A stretch of 64,000 bases of DNA from Neptunicella marina. Lineage in GTDB: Bacteria > Pseudomonadota > Gammaproteobacteria > Enterobacterales > Alteromonadaceae. The number at the start of each line of letters is the position of its first letter. Positions within the stretch are counted from its first letter, which is position 1. A program made the translations under genes and the position numbers. The notes under the pieces were generated by a model. It searched no databases and was not told the DNA's origin. It worked only from the letters and a program-made list of their open reading frames with translations. Where the stretch lies: the NCBI RefSeq assembly GCF_014270035.1, contig NZ_JACNEP010000009.1, positions 62,001-126,000 on the forward strand, written 5' to 3'. Positions 1 to 8,446 of the stretch are shown here, in pieces.

Positions 1-332
1 GAAACTGCAGCAACAGGTTAGATCATTTGTAATCTGATTATGGTCTAAAAAAACAAGCTTAGTTATTTCTTATTTTTGGGGCTGATAGTTCAGGCAAGGT
101 TTACGGGGCACGCTAATTTTGGCGTTCGCCATTTATTCAAGTAAGTGATCTAAGGTTGTCATGTCCTAAAATACGTTGATATTCAGAGCCCGGTTAATCC
201 GGAATTTTTTATGCCTTAAATTTATCACTGCTGGTTAAATCGAAAACATAGAAACTAAAAAATATTATGTTATAGTCATTTATTGCTTAATATTTGTACA
301 TTAACTATTGATTTTGCTGCAGGATATACATC
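1..332. other. Upstream stretch without a recognised gene
   Basis: The first 21 bases can be read on the plus strand as the last codons of an open frame ending in TAG (Glu-Thr-Ala-Ala-Thr-Gly-stop), so an upstream gene may end here, but too little is visible to say which. The rest is AT-rich with no long open frame. The last 30 bases hold an AGGA Shine-Dalgarno about 8 nt before the ATG at 333. I see no convincing terminator or -35/-10 pair. Confidence 0.4.
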
Positions 333-1499
333 ATGTTTCTAAGGGATCTGGGACTCAAAAGTACTTGTCTTGGTTTAATGCTGGTATTAACCACAGCATG
401 TGTTTCTACCGGTGGTGACAGTTCTTCGTCTACATCTTCTAAAACCAATTCAACAAAAATATATAAGGCACAACCTGGATTAAGCGCCCGGGAGCGTTTT
501 GTTAAAGCTTTAGAACATTTGGAAAATGGTGAAGAAGGGCAGGCAAAAGCCGAAATTAATGCATATCTACTTGCAGTACCTAAAAGTACTCGTGCACGTA
601 TTTTACTTGATCAGATTGAACAGGACATATCGAATTATTTCCCGAAAGAATCCTTTGACGTAAAGCTTACCTCAGGTGAAAGTTTATCTACGCTCGCTAA
701 AAAATACCTTGGTTCACCATTAAAGTTTTACGCACTCGCCAAATATAACGATATTGATAATGCCAGCAAAGTCAATATTGGCCAGACAATACGTATTCCA
801 AAAACATCGCAGGCAATAGAAGTTAAAGATGGCATTAGTAGTGTCAAAGTCCGCAAACCAAAACCATTTACTGATGTTGTTAAGCAAACCGAAAAAGTTA
901 ACAAAGATAAACCTATAGCTAACACGACAGAATCAGATCTAAACACTGCGGAAATTAACTCGGAACTATTAAACCCTGCTGATGAAATCGCTAATGAATT
1001 AAGCGAAGAAGATGTGATCGATAAAATTAATCAGGCGTTGGATAGTCGTAATTTTGATGTTGCTTATGACTTGTTAAATCAGCTTAAGGAATTTGGTTCG
1101 TTAACATTGATTACCCGGCCACTAGCGGTGCAAACTCTGGAAGGAAAAGCTGATAAAGACAAAGAAACGAATCCGGTTACAGCGGCGAATTTGTTAACTG
1201 AGGCAGGTGAGTTAAATAGTGTGGATAACAAATCACTGGCTGCATTTAAGGATTATCGGACGGCACATAATCTTGATGCTGACAACCTTCAAGCGACAGA
1301 ACAATATGCGATGCTACAAAAGCAGTTAGCTGATAAATACCACAGGGAAGCGTCATCGGCATTCCGTCGTCAGGAATTAGATGATGCTATCGAAAAGTGG
1401 AACATTGTTTTGGATGTTGACCCCAATCACCCCAGCGCCAAGCTTTATCGTGAACAGGCACTGGAATTGAAAGCACGCCTGGAAAAAATTAAAAATTAG
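333..1499 (+). CDS. LysM-domain lipoprotein with TPR-like C-terminus
   Basis: Predicted envelope lipoprotein of 388 residues. The N-terminus is a hydrophobic signal ending in LTTAC, so Cys23 is the likely lipidated residue, although Thr rather than Leu at -3 is not ideal. A Ser/Thr-rich linker follows. Residues about 110-157 form a LysM-type peptidoglycan-binding module, with the usual SLSTLAKKYLG and late GQTIRIPK elements. The last 150 residues are helical and TPR-like, with a VDPNHPSAKLYREQA-type repeat. It converges on a second TPR lipoprotein only 2 nt away and lies in the same block as a LysM deacetylase and the PpkA kinase. A role in peptidoglycan anchoring or sensing near the T6SS is inferred from context. 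The ATG at 333 has a good ribosome site. Confidence 0.75.
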   Translation: MFLRDLGLKSTCLGLMLVLTTACVSTGGDSSSSTSSKTNSTKIYKAQPGLSARERFVKALEHLENGEEGQAKAEINAYLLAVPKSTRARILLDQIEQDISNYFPKESFDVKLTSGESLSTLAKKYLGSPLKFYALAKYNDIDNASKVNIGQTIRIPKTSQAIEVKDGISSVKVRKPKPFTDVVKQTEKVNKDKPIANTTESDLNTAEINSELLNPADEIANELSEEDVIDKINQALDSRNFDVAYDLLNQLKEFGSLTLITRPLAVQTLEGKADKDKETNPVTAANLLTEAGELNSVDNKSLAAFKDYRTAHNLDADNLQATEQYAMLQKQLADKYHREASSAFRRQELDDAIEKWNIVLDVDPNHPSAKLYREQALELKARLEKIKN

Positions 1500-1501
1500 G
1501 C

Positions 1502-2398
1502 TCAGTGATTTCGGCGGATTTTTAGTAAATTGGACTGAATTTTTTCTGCACGTTTCAGTTGTTGCTGGGCTTTGTAATGTGTGGGGTCTAAATTTATAGC
1601 TTGTTTAAAAAAGACAATTGCCTGAGCAATGTTGGATTTAAATAATAATAGACCTTGTTTATATGCATGCTCTGCTTTATCTGATTTTATGCGATTTATT
1701 TTGGCTATATTCTGCTTTTTACTCAGTGAAGTCTCAATTAAGAGGCTTTTTTGCAACAGAGTCAGGGCGTTGTCTGTTTGGCCGTTAGCTGCAGCCTGAT
1801 TTGCCAGTTCTGTAAGTGCAATATAGCTGTTGTCCTGCGCTAACTGACTATCAGGAACTCTTTTGATGTAATCACTTGAAAGTGTCAGCAGTTCTGAGAA
1901 GTTCTTTTGTTTAATTGCATTTTTCGCCTTGGTTGCATATTTATTTTGTGCAATAGACTTATTGGCTTTGTTTTGTACCTGATTAAAATATTCTTTTATC
2001 GCTTTTGTTTTTTGCCTGGCTGCTGTTAATGACTGTTGCCACTGAATTTGTCTTAGTGCATCCAAAGCCAGATGATTCGAGGGTTCCAATGCCAGTAATT
2101 TTAAATAATGAGTTTTATATTTTTCACTAGGGTTAGCCGGTAATCTGGATTTTAAATAGGCCGATTTTTGTTTTATTTTATTGTGCAGGTTTTGCATATT
2201 CTGCTGATATTCTGGATTATTGTTATCGAGATGAGTCAGTATCTTCCATTGCAGCCAGGCATCATAAAACCTGCCCTGCTTTTCCAAATCATCAGCCAGA
2301 GAAACCCTGTTTAGTTCAGATGTCTGATTGTCTAGTCTGTTACTACTACAAGCCGCAAGAGCAAATACTAATAACAGTAAGCTTAATAAACGCATCAT
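1502..2398 (-). CDS. TPR-type lipoprotein
   Basis: A 298-residue predicted lipoprotein. The signal peptide ends in a clean lipobox (LAAC, Cys17), so it should be anchored in the outer membrane and face the periplasm. The body is helical, with tetratricopeptide-like units: an ALEPSNHLALDAL element near the middle and a C-terminal QAINLDPTHYKAQQQL unit that matches the TPR signature well. Its ATG overlaps the stop of the upstream deacetylase gene by 4 nt (ATGA), which suggests translational coupling, so deacetylase, TPR lipoprotein and ppkA probably form one transcript. No enzyme motif is visible. A scaffold role for envelope or cell-wall proteins is the reasonable inference. Confidence 0.75.
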   Translation of the reverse strand: MMRLLSLLLLVFALAACSSNRLDNQTSELNRVSLADDLEKQGRFYDAWLQWKILTHLDNNNPEYQQNMQNLHNKIKQKSAYLKSRLPANPSEKYKTHYLKLLALEPSNHLALDALRQIQWQQSLTAARQKTKAIKEYFNQVQNKANKSIAQNKYATKAKNAIKQKNFSELLTLSSDYIKRVPDSQLAQDNSYIALTELANQAAANGQTDNALTLLQKSLLIETSLSKKQNIAKINRIKSDKAEHAYKQGLLLFKSNIAQAIVFFKQAINLDPTHYKAQQQLKRAEKIQSNLLKIRRNH

Positions 2399-3372
2399 TT
2401 TAAATTTTGGTACTCGTAGTGCTTGAGGTTTCGGCTAAACCGTTCTAATGAATCTCCACCATAGATCATGGTGCGATTTAACAAATAGGGAGAGGCAAAA
2501 TTTGCGTTACCCCCTTTTTTAACGGTAAAGGCCAATTGATAGTGATTTGCCTGTAGCAACTCTATTAACTGTGGACTGGTATTGCCATAGGGGTATGCAA
2601 AGAAGCTGGAACGACGACCGATTCGTTTCTCAAAAATATCGTCAGTTTCCACAACTTCACTATGTAGACGTCGTTGATAATGTTGACCTGTTTCACCTTT
2701 TGGATCCGGCTGCAGGCTGTCATGTGTTTTTGAATGAGACTGGATATTGACCAAAGGATCTAGCTTGAGCTTTCTAATTTCATCCCAGTCCAGAGCCAGA
2801 CCTGCTCCGACAAACTCCGGGTAAACAAACAGAGTTGAACTAAATTGGTGTTTTTTAAGAATAGGATAAGCTACATCCAGATAGCTGCGGTACCCATCAT
2901 CAACAGTAATAACTACGCTTTTTTCTGGTAGTTCTCTTTGCCCTTGCAAAAATTCAAATAGTTGCTGCAAATTAATAACCTGATAGTCATTATCAGCCAA
3001 AAAATTCATCTGTTGACTGAATTCTTTCGCCGATACAACCATTTTGCTGATGTCGTTGTGATCTTGAGTAAACTGGTGATAACAGAGGATGGTGATAAGC
3101 TGGTAACCATTGCTGAACACGGCCGATGGATAAAAATTTTTTTGTGGAACGGCAATAACACTACCCGATGTTATATCTATGTCCGGATTATACCGTTTAA
3201 GCACGGATGCCCATTGTGCGTTGCCCATGTAATCCTGCGCGATGCTCTGCCAACTGGAATGACTACCGGCTTTAACAAAAATAAAATCGTCGTCGCTTTT
3301 TACAAACGTTGCACGATTACTGCTGCAGGCTGTTAGTACTAATAAAGCGAAATAACTAGCTACTCTTTTCAC
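2395..3372 (-). CDS. LysM-containing polysaccharide deacetylase lipoprotein
   Basis: Predicted lipoprotein (LTAC lipobox, Cys16) of 325 residues. A degenerate LysM-like module (about residues 30-76) precedes a NodB-type carbohydrate esterase family 4 domain. Visible family motifs are ILCYHQF near the start of the domain, the catalytic/metal Asp pair in VITVDDGY, the SHSKTH metal-binding histidines, and FAYPYGN. Such enzymes remove N- or O-acetyl groups from peptidoglycan or other polysaccharides. The LysM module suggests a peptidoglycan substrate, but that is inference. The 3' end is coupled to the TPR lipoprotein (4-nt overlap), and its start overlaps the ppkA 3' end by 17 nt, so it is co-transcribed with the T6SS kinase. 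A cell-wall-modifying enzyme here could prepare the wall for the secretion channel. Confidence 0.85.
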   Translation of the reverse strand: MKRVASYFALLVLTACSSNRATFVKSDDDFIFVKAGSHSSWQSIAQDYMGNAQWASVLKRYNPDIDITSGSVIAVPQKNFYPSAVFSNGYQLITILCYHQFTQDHNDISKMVVSAKEFSQQMNFLADNDYQVINLQQLFEFLQGQRELPEKSVVITVDDGYRSYLDVAYPILKKHQFSSTLFVYPEFVGAGLALDWDEIRKLKLDPLVNIQSHSKTHDSLQPDPKGETGQHYQRRLHSEVVETDDIFEKRIGRRSSFFAYPYGNTSPQLIELLQANHYQLAFTVKKGGNANFASPYLLNRTMIYGGDSLERFSRNLKHYEYQNLK

Positions 3373-5305
3373 CTGACTCCGACTCTTTTTTTGTTATCAC
3401 TTTGGATTGTTTAGCCTGTTTGGTTACGGCTGTTTTAATTTTTGCCGAACTGGATGCAATGATGGTGGCATCGTTATCTGACTCAGGCGTTGGTTTTACC
3501 GGTTTTTTAGATGCTGTCTTAGCGTTTTTATTTTCCGGTGTTTGTTTATTGTCATCGATATTTTTTGTCTCGGTAGGTGATTTTACCAAGCTACTGGCTA
3601 ACACAGTTTCATCACCCGACAGGCTTTCATCCAACCCGATGGGGTTAGTTGTAATCTCTTCATTCATTGAATCTTCGCTGGAACGGGTATCATCATTGGA
3701 GTGCTGACTATCGGGATGTAATACCAGCTGAATTTTGCTTGCCATCATATTAAAGCGGTCAAATAGTTCGCCTATTTCATCATTGCGGGTCAATGATACA
3801 CGGCTATCGTAATCGCCATCAGCAAAAGCGGATATATTCTGACCCAGAATCTTTAACGGTTTCGCCAGCAATCCACCAAATATAAATAACACTACAGCAA
3901 CTGAACTGACTGTAATTAATGCGAGCAAAAACATTAACCAGCCGGTAACGCTTTTTACCTCGTCCAGGCTGTCTTGTGACAAGCCCAGTATGATTTGTCC
4001 GACGTTGGTGCTCTGAAATAAAATGGGTGCTGATATATTAAATACTGCGCTACCATTTTCGAGCATTAGACTACTGGTGTGGATATTATCTTTGTCACTA
4101 ATGATTTCTTCTTCTTCAGGTGGCTGATAAGGTTTACCCACCAACCTGGTGTCGCTAGCCCCTCTTACAATACCTTTCCTATCAGTAACAATAAGATAAC
4201 TAAAGGTATCGCGACTACTTGCTTCACTGATAAAGGTCTCCAGTGTAATCCAGTCTTCGCTTAACAGGGGAATAGCGGTTTCTGTGGCAATAAACTTGGC
4301 AAAAGATGAACCGGAATCGACGGCCTGCTGAGTCATGGTTTTGGACTGGATATTAAAAATAACACTTACCGTAATTAACATCAGCACCGATACAATGGCA
4401 GCCATGTAAATTGCCCAGCGGATTTTTAATGGCACATATTTTTGTTTGCGTTGTTCCGCTTCCTGTTCACGTAACGAACTTAGTTCTTTGGCGAGGGCTG
4501 AGGCAAGTTCTCCGCCTGTTTGGAAACGTTTATTGGGTTTTTTATTCAATAGTTTCAGAATTATCTGGCGCAAACCCGCTGGAATGTTGGGACAAAAATC
4601 CTGAATTGGCGCAGGTTGCTTTTGGGTGATCTGTGTCATCAAAGTGCCAATATTTGATGCATCAAAAGCTTTTTTTCCTGTCAGCATCTCATACATGATT
4701 GCGCCAACCGAGAATAAGTCAGAACGGCCATCCGCTTCTTCTCCTAAAGCTTGTTCTGGTGACATGTAGCGAGGTGTGCCAAGTACTGAGCCAACCTGGG
4801 TTTTTTGCGCTTCTTCAGCTTCGCTTATTCGGGCAATGCCAAAGTCGGCCACTTTTATGGTTTCGCCATCGGGTAAAACGATAATGTTGTCGGGTTTTAT
4901 ATCGCGATGAACAATACCCATTTTATGTGCGTAATCGAGGGATTTGGCCAGTTGAATGCCAATGATCAGGGTTTCTGTAACACTCAGTTTGTGTTTTTCA
5001 TTTAACGTTTCGCCTAAATCTTTTCCCTCAAGTAATTCCATCATGATGTAGGGCGATTTTTCTATTTTGCCCACATCGAATACAGTCACAATATTAGAAT
5101 GCGACAACGCGCCTGCAGCTTTGGCTTCGCGCATAAAACGTGATAGATATTCTTCGTCTACACAATGATCATCTTTGAGTATTTTAAATGCGACCGAACG
5201 GTCTATTTCAGGATCGTAAGCGCGGTAAACGCTGGCCATCGCTCCTTCACCAATCAACTCTTTGATTTCGTAACGGCCAATGGTTTGATTGAGAATATCA
5301 GCCAC
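3356..5305 (-). CDS. ppkA: Membrane Ser/Thr protein kinase (PpkA-like) with extracytoplasmic sensor and HAMP domain
   Basis: Hanks-type kinase, 649 residues. The kinase domain covers residues 10-275: glycine loop GEGAMASVY, Lys41, HRDIKPDN with Asp135, and DFG with Asp154. TM1 is about 297-319 and TM2 about 455-480, enclosing a roughly 135-residue periplasmic segment that resembles a Cache/PDC-type sensor. A HAMP domain (about 478-528) and a Ser/Thr/Lys-rich tail follow. In T6SS the kinase phosphorylates Fha to trigger assembly and is opposed by PppA, both of which are encoded here. Well-studied PpkA proteins carry a different periplasmic part (VWA type), so the Cache-HAMP arrangement, more typical of chemoreceptors and histidine kinases, is unusual. 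GTG is the start, preceded by AGGAG at 7 nt. It is divergent from pppA. Confidence 0.9.
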   Translation of the reverse strand: MADILNQTIGRYEIKELIGEGAMASVYRAYDPEIDRSVAFKILKDDHCVDEEYLSRFMREAKAAGALSHSNIVTVFDVGKIEKSPYIMMELLEGKDLGETLNEKHKLSVTETLIIGIQLAKSLDYAHKMGIVHRDIKPDNIIVLPDGETIKVADFGIARISEAEEAQKTQVGSVLGTPRYMSPEQALGEEADGRSDLFSVGAIMYEMLTGKKAFDASNIGTLMTQITQKQPAPIQDFCPNIPAGLRQIILKLLNKKPNKRFQTGGELASALAKELSSLREQEAEQRKQKYVPLKIRWAIYMAAIVSVLMLITVSVIFNIQSKTMTQQAVDSGSSFAKFIATETAIPLLSEDWITLETFISEASSRDTFSYLIVTDRKGIVRGASDTRLVGKPYQPPEEEEIISDKDNIHTSSLMLENGSAVFNISAPILFQSTNVGQIILGLSQDSLDEVKSVTGWLMFLLALITVSSVAVVLFIFGGLLAKPLKILGQNISAFADGDYDSRVSLTRNDEIGELFDRFNMMASKIQLVLHPDSQHSNDDTRSSEDSMNEEITTNPIGLDESLSGDETVLASSLVKSPTETKNIDDNKQTPENKNAKTASKKPVKPTPESDNDATIIASSSAKIKTAVTKQAKQSKVITKKESESGEKSS

Positions 5306-5434
5306 GCACAGACTCCTTTCTATCGTAACGGCAAATAAAAATTTGCACTTTTGGCTAAAAAATAATCAAATTGAGTCTACCTACAAAAACTGTTTCACGC
5401 AAAAACAATTGTTGCCTTAAAAAGAACAATTAAG

Positions 5435-5463
5435 CTGAATAAGATTGTTGGCGTAATATTCAG
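5435..5463. promoter_or_regulatory. Inverted repeat CTGAATA-N15-TATTCAG in the ppkA/pppA divergent promoter region
   Basis: Two perfect 7-bp arms are separated by 15 nt in the 196-bp divergent region. The arm sequence CTGAATA is also the outer part of the long inverted repeat upstream of hcp (17894-17951), so both may bind one T6SS regulator. This is inference, because AT-rich 7-mers recur by chance. Confidence 0.35.
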
Positions 5464-5483
5464 TAGGTTTTTGTTAAAACCTA
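5464..5483 (+). promoter_or_regulatory. Perfect hairpin just upstream of the pppA ribosome site
   Basis: TAGGTTTT and AAAACCTA pair perfectly across a TGTT loop, 18 nt before the pppA ATG. It could be an operator or a structure in the 5' leader that affects translation. There is no following T-run, so it is unlikely to be a terminator. Confidence 0.35.
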
Positions 5484-5501
5484 AAATCAGGGAAGCTCAG
5501 T

Positions 5502-6293
5502 ATGCTAAACAGCAAGTGGCGTTCGGCAGCACAAACGGATATAGGTACTGTCAGGAAAATTAATGAAGACGCATTGCTAGATGCTTCTTCGGTAGGAATG
5601 TGGTGTGTAGCTGATGGCATGGGCGGACATCAAAAAGGTGATGTTGCCAGTCAGATGATTATTGAACATTTGCAACGTTTGGCTAATTCCCAGGAATATC
5701 CTTTGGATATTGAGTTGATTAAGCAGCAATTAATCCTGGTAAACAGAAATTTGCAGGAACTGGCAAATGAATTACCTGAATCGACAGTGATAGGCAGTAC
5801 GGTCGTAGTGTTGCTGTTTGAACATCAGAAAGTTCATTGCATCTGGGCAGGTGATTCTCGTATATATCGTCTGCGTGATAAACAGTTAACCCGTTTAACC
5901 CGTGACCATAGTCAGGTAGAGGAATTAGTTGAAGCAGGGTTGCTAAGTGCGGCTGAGGCAGAAACCCATCCCGCAGCCAATGTGATTACCAGAGCTGTAG
6001 GTGCACATGAAGAGCTTAATTTGGATGTGGTGACCGCCCCATTGTTACCTGGAGATAGTTTTTTACTGTGTAGCGATGGCTTAAATAAAGTTATGTCTGA
6101 TAGTGAAATCACCCAGTTTTTAATTAGCAATAGTTTGGATACTTTACCCTCATTACTGATTCAAACGGCGATCGCTCGAAGAGCCAGAGATAATGTGTCT
6201 GTTGTTATTGTTGATTACCAGTCTCAAAAATCAGAGGGTGGTAAAAATAATCCTGACTTTTCAATGGATGATACGTTACCGCTAATGCGTTAG
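5502..6293 (+). CDS. pppA: PP2C-family Ser/Thr protein phosphatase (PppA/Stp1-like)
   Basis: A 263-residue cytoplasmic phosphatase of the PPM/PP2C family. Metal-binding and fold motifs are all present: CVADGMGGHQKGDVAS near residue 37, GDSRIYRLRD in the middle, CSDGLNKVMSD, and a C-terminal RDNVSVVIVDY with the last metal-binding Asp. In T6SS the phosphatase removes the phosphate that PpkA places on Fha and so turns assembly off. It is the only plus-strand gene of the T6SS block and is divergent from ppkA, giving the antagonist pair separate promoters. Its stop overlaps the stop of the convergent gene at 6290 by 4 nt. A short hairpin lies just before its ribosome site. Confidence 0.92.
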   Translation: MLNSKWRSAAQTDIGTVRKINEDALLDASSVGMWCVADGMGGHQKGDVASQMIIEHLQRLANSQEYPLDIELIKQQLILVNRNLQELANELPESTVIGSTVVVLLFEHQKVHCIWAGDSRIYRLRDKQLTRLTRDHSQVEELVEAGLLSAAEAETHPAANVITRAVGAHEELNLDVVTAPLLPGDSFLLCSDGLNKVMSDSEITQFLISNSLDTLPSLLIQTAIARRARDNVSVVIVDYQSQKSEGGKNNPDFSMDDTLPLMR

Positions 6294-7075
6294 CTAAGTT
6301 GAATACAATGTACTTCTGCATCCGCTGTTTCCGGATGGTCACCAATAATGATATTGCTGGGAAATCCTTTTACTTTTATGTAATAGGCTTGTTGATCTGA
6401 CACGGTATTTTTTAACGCACAGGCCACATATTCATCGCCGTTAATTTCCAACTCAATACCATTCATGGGATATTCGTTTACGGTTTTATCCGGAAGTTGT
6501 CCACGTTGTCCCACAGCCTGAAACAGGATTTCACCCTGTCCTTTAGGAATACCGAACATCGCACCCTGCCAGTTTGCCGATTGCTGTTCTGGTCCTAATT
6601 CGAACCATTGTCCAATGGCGGACTGGGCAATCATATTAACATGTACACCTGTTTCCAGTTGATTTTTAGTATTTGAATATGCCCCCGCTACTACTTTTGC
6701 AGCCCAGCCAGGACCGGATGTTAAAACCGTAAAATTATGACAAAGCGGTGGTAATGAAATGGATTGCTGATCCTGTGCGTTAAATACAAATACTGGCAAC
6801 GCCGGTTTATTGATACTTAAGTTCAGGCTAATCAGTGATAATGCGTAACGAACAGAAGGCTGGGCGAATTGCTCGGGTGTTCCGCCTATTAGCCAAATAT
6901 CAGGTTCTGCACATAAATGTTCGGCAAGCTCAGTCCAGGCGCATTTTTCCAGATCATCAATAAAAGGAGCACCACTTACTAGCAGTCCAACAGATTGCAA
7001 ATCACGCAGTGTTTGTTGTAATACAGGATCTTCCTGCTCTGATAACCAGCTTATCCATATTTTTTTAGCAGACAT
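6290..7075 (-). CDS. Unrecognised protein at the end of the T6SS tip block
   Basis: I do not recognise this 261-residue protein. It has no signal peptide or membrane segment and is probably soluble. The N-terminal 125 residues look like an alpha/beta fold (IWISWLSE, WLIGGTPEQF, PVFVFNAQ), a bit like a Rossmann or TIR-like layout, but no catalytic motif can be assigned. The C-terminal half is rich in beta-strand patterns (GIELEINGDEY, YYIKVKGFPSNIIIG). A good AAAGGA ribosome site precedes the ATG. It is the last gene of the leftward run behind vgrG, 17 nt from the transglutaminase-fold gene, so an accessory role in effector handling, or a cognate partner of the transglutaminase, is possible but not shown. 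Confidence 0.55.
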   Translation of the reverse strand: MSAKKIWISWLSEQEDPVLQQTLRDLQSVGLLVSGAPFIDDLEKCAWTELAEHLCAEPDIWLIGGTPEQFAQPSVRYALSLISLNLSINKPALPVFVFNAQDQQSISLPPLCHNFTVLTSGPGWAAKVVAGAYSNTKNQLETGVHVNMIAQSAIGQWFELGPEQQSANWQGAMFGIPKGQGEILFQAVGQRGQLPDKTVNEYPMNGIELEINGDEYVACALKNTVSDQQAYYIKVKGFPSNIIIGDHPETADAEVHCIQLS

Positions 7076-7092
7076 GTGTTTTCCTTTTTAAG

Positions 7093-7932
7093 TTAGCCTG
7101 TTTTAGTAAGTAAATGTTCAATGGTGACAGAAACCTGTAAAAATTGGCCTACAGCAATGTGAGCGTCACCTCTAATCGGGATGACATCTGTGTAGTCAAA
7201 TCCTCTCGCCAACGAAATATACCTGTCATCTACCCAGCAATTATTAGTTGGATCAATATCACACCATATATTGTCATTTAAATTAACCGATACCCAGGCA
7301 TGAGAGGCTGGTTGGGTCACAGTACCATCTGATAAGGTTTCGCCTGTATACAGATATCCACTCACGTAATGCGCCTCAACGTTATAGGTACGTAATATCG
7401 CGAGCATGACTCTGGCAAAGTCCTGACAAACACCTAATCGAATCTCGAATAGGGTAGTTAAAGAGGTATGTATGTCGGTTGCATGCAGGCAATATTTAAA
7501 TTCCTGATGAATCCGGCTGCACAGGCGTTCGACTTTGACCTTCACAGGTAGCTCTGCTTGCATAATATCGGCTGCAAACTGTTGGCATAGTTGTTTTATT
7601 AGGAGAGTTTCTTTGGCGGGTAATTGGCTTTTCCAATTCTGTTTAGGCGTCGATTTAAAAGAATATTCGCCATAACTTATTGATGTTGCACGTGAAACAC
7701 TGGTTATTTGCAGCGCGGCTGTTTTGCGTTTTACCGATATTTTTGTGAGATGGTTACCAAAACGGTCTTGTGATGTTGAACAGCTGGCGCTGGGAGGCTG
7801 ACAGATCAACTTGTGATAATGGCATTGTTGACCGTTGATCTCATATGGGGTTAAACAGGCAACCAGGATTAACCCATCCACATCCTGTTCAAAATCATAG
7901 CGAGTGTTGTGTGTTATCTGGTAGTTGCCCAC
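7093..7932 (-). CDS. Transglutaminase-fold protein (bacterial transglutaminase-like, with N-terminal beta domain)
   Basis: A 279-residue protein with the N-terminal beta-sandwich seen in bacterial transglutaminase-like proteins (YQITHNTRYDF start) followed by a transglutaminase/cysteine-protease core. The triad is intact: Cys in GVCQDFA, His in SHAWVSV, Asp in DIDPTNN. The family includes peptidases, deamidases and ligases, so the reaction cannot be named. No signal peptide is seen. It lies behind the DUF4150 PAAR-like gene and a small membrane protein, a place where T6SS cargo often sits, but housekeeping relatives of this family are also common. The start is GTG, because an in-frame stop lies 15 nt upstream. 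A 17-codon leader ORF with a strong ribosome site overlaps it. Confidence 0.8.
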   Translation of the reverse strand: MGNYQITHNTRYDFEQDVDGLILVACLTPYEINGQQCHYHKLICQPPSASCSTSQDRFGNHLTKISVKRKTAALQITSVSRATSISYGEYSFKSTPKQNWKSQLPAKETLLIKQLCQQFAADIMQAELPVKVKVERLCSRIHQEFKYCLHATDIHTSLTTLFEIRLGVCQDFARVMLAILRTYNVEAHYVSGYLYTGETLSDGTVTQPASHAWVSVNLNDNIWCDIDPTNNCWVDDRYISLARGFDYTDVIPIRGDAHIAVGQFLQVSVTIEHLLTKTG

Positions 7933-7967
7933 TTGAGCACCCGGTTACCATTAATTTTACCTGCCAT
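7914..7967 (-). CDS. Possible 17-codon leader ORF overlapping the transglutaminase start
   Basis: ATG at 7967 follows GGAG with a 9-nt spacer, a far better ribosome site than that of the downstream GTG at 7932. The frame encodes MAGKINGNRVLKWATTR and stops 19 nt inside the transglutaminase gene. It could couple translation of that gene by termination-reinitiation. It could also mark a frameshift that has separated a good start from the gene. The evidence is only the ribosome site and the overlap. Confidence 0.3.
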   Translation of the reverse strand: MAGKINGNRVLKWATTR

Positions 7968-8003
7968 CGATATATTCTCCTGTGGGATAAATTAAATCAG
8001 GGG

Positions 8004-8429
8004 TTAGCTCCGAATACCTACTTCCCTAAATACCGTTTTGGCAAACTTTTTGTAGCCAGGCGTACACTTATGCACAACGAACACAATTTGACCATTTTTA
8101 TCAACAAGATGCAGAACGCCAATGACACCGTGATTGATGGTTTTTGCTATGTCCGGCCATGAATATCGCGATACTTTGTTATGTAGCTGAAGACTGAAAC
8201 CGTTGTCGTCATGTTCGAGTTTGGCGGGAATATATTTAATTACAGGTAAAAGTACCCAGCACAAATATCCAGCTAAGCCGGCCATAAAAATTATTGGGCA
8301 GGCATTGAGCAGGTTTTCAGTTAGCCATATTCTATATGCGCAATAAACCAGCAGAACCGTAAGGCCCGGAACAAAGACGGTTGTTAGCAAATAAAATATA
8401 ATCTGTAACCAATATGGATTGTAAACCAC
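8004..8429 (-). CDS. Small membrane protein with C-terminal PH-like part
   Basis: About 141 residues. Two to three hydrophobic helices (around IIFYLLTTVFVPGLTVLLVY and IIFMAGLAGYLCWVLL) precede a roughly 65-residue soluble tail (beginning near LEHDDNGFSL) that resembles YcxB/PH-like bacterial domains. The open frame reaches up to an ATG at 8537, but that would overlap the DUF4150 gene by 91 nt with no ribosome site. A GTG at 8429 has AGAAGG 7 nt upstream and only a 19-nt overlap, so I chose it. Its position between a PAAR-like spike and a transglutaminase-fold protein fits an inner-membrane immunity protein, but function is unknown. Confidence 0.6.
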   Translation of the reverse strand: MVYNPYWLQIIFYLLTTVFVPGLTVLLVYCAYRIWLTENLLNACPIIFMAGLAGYLCWVLLPVIKYIPAKLEHDDNGFSLQLHNKVSRYSWPDIAKTINHGVIGVLHLVDKNGQIVFVVHKCTPGYKKFAKTVFREVGIRS

Positions 8430-8446
8430 GATGTTGCCTTCTTTTG

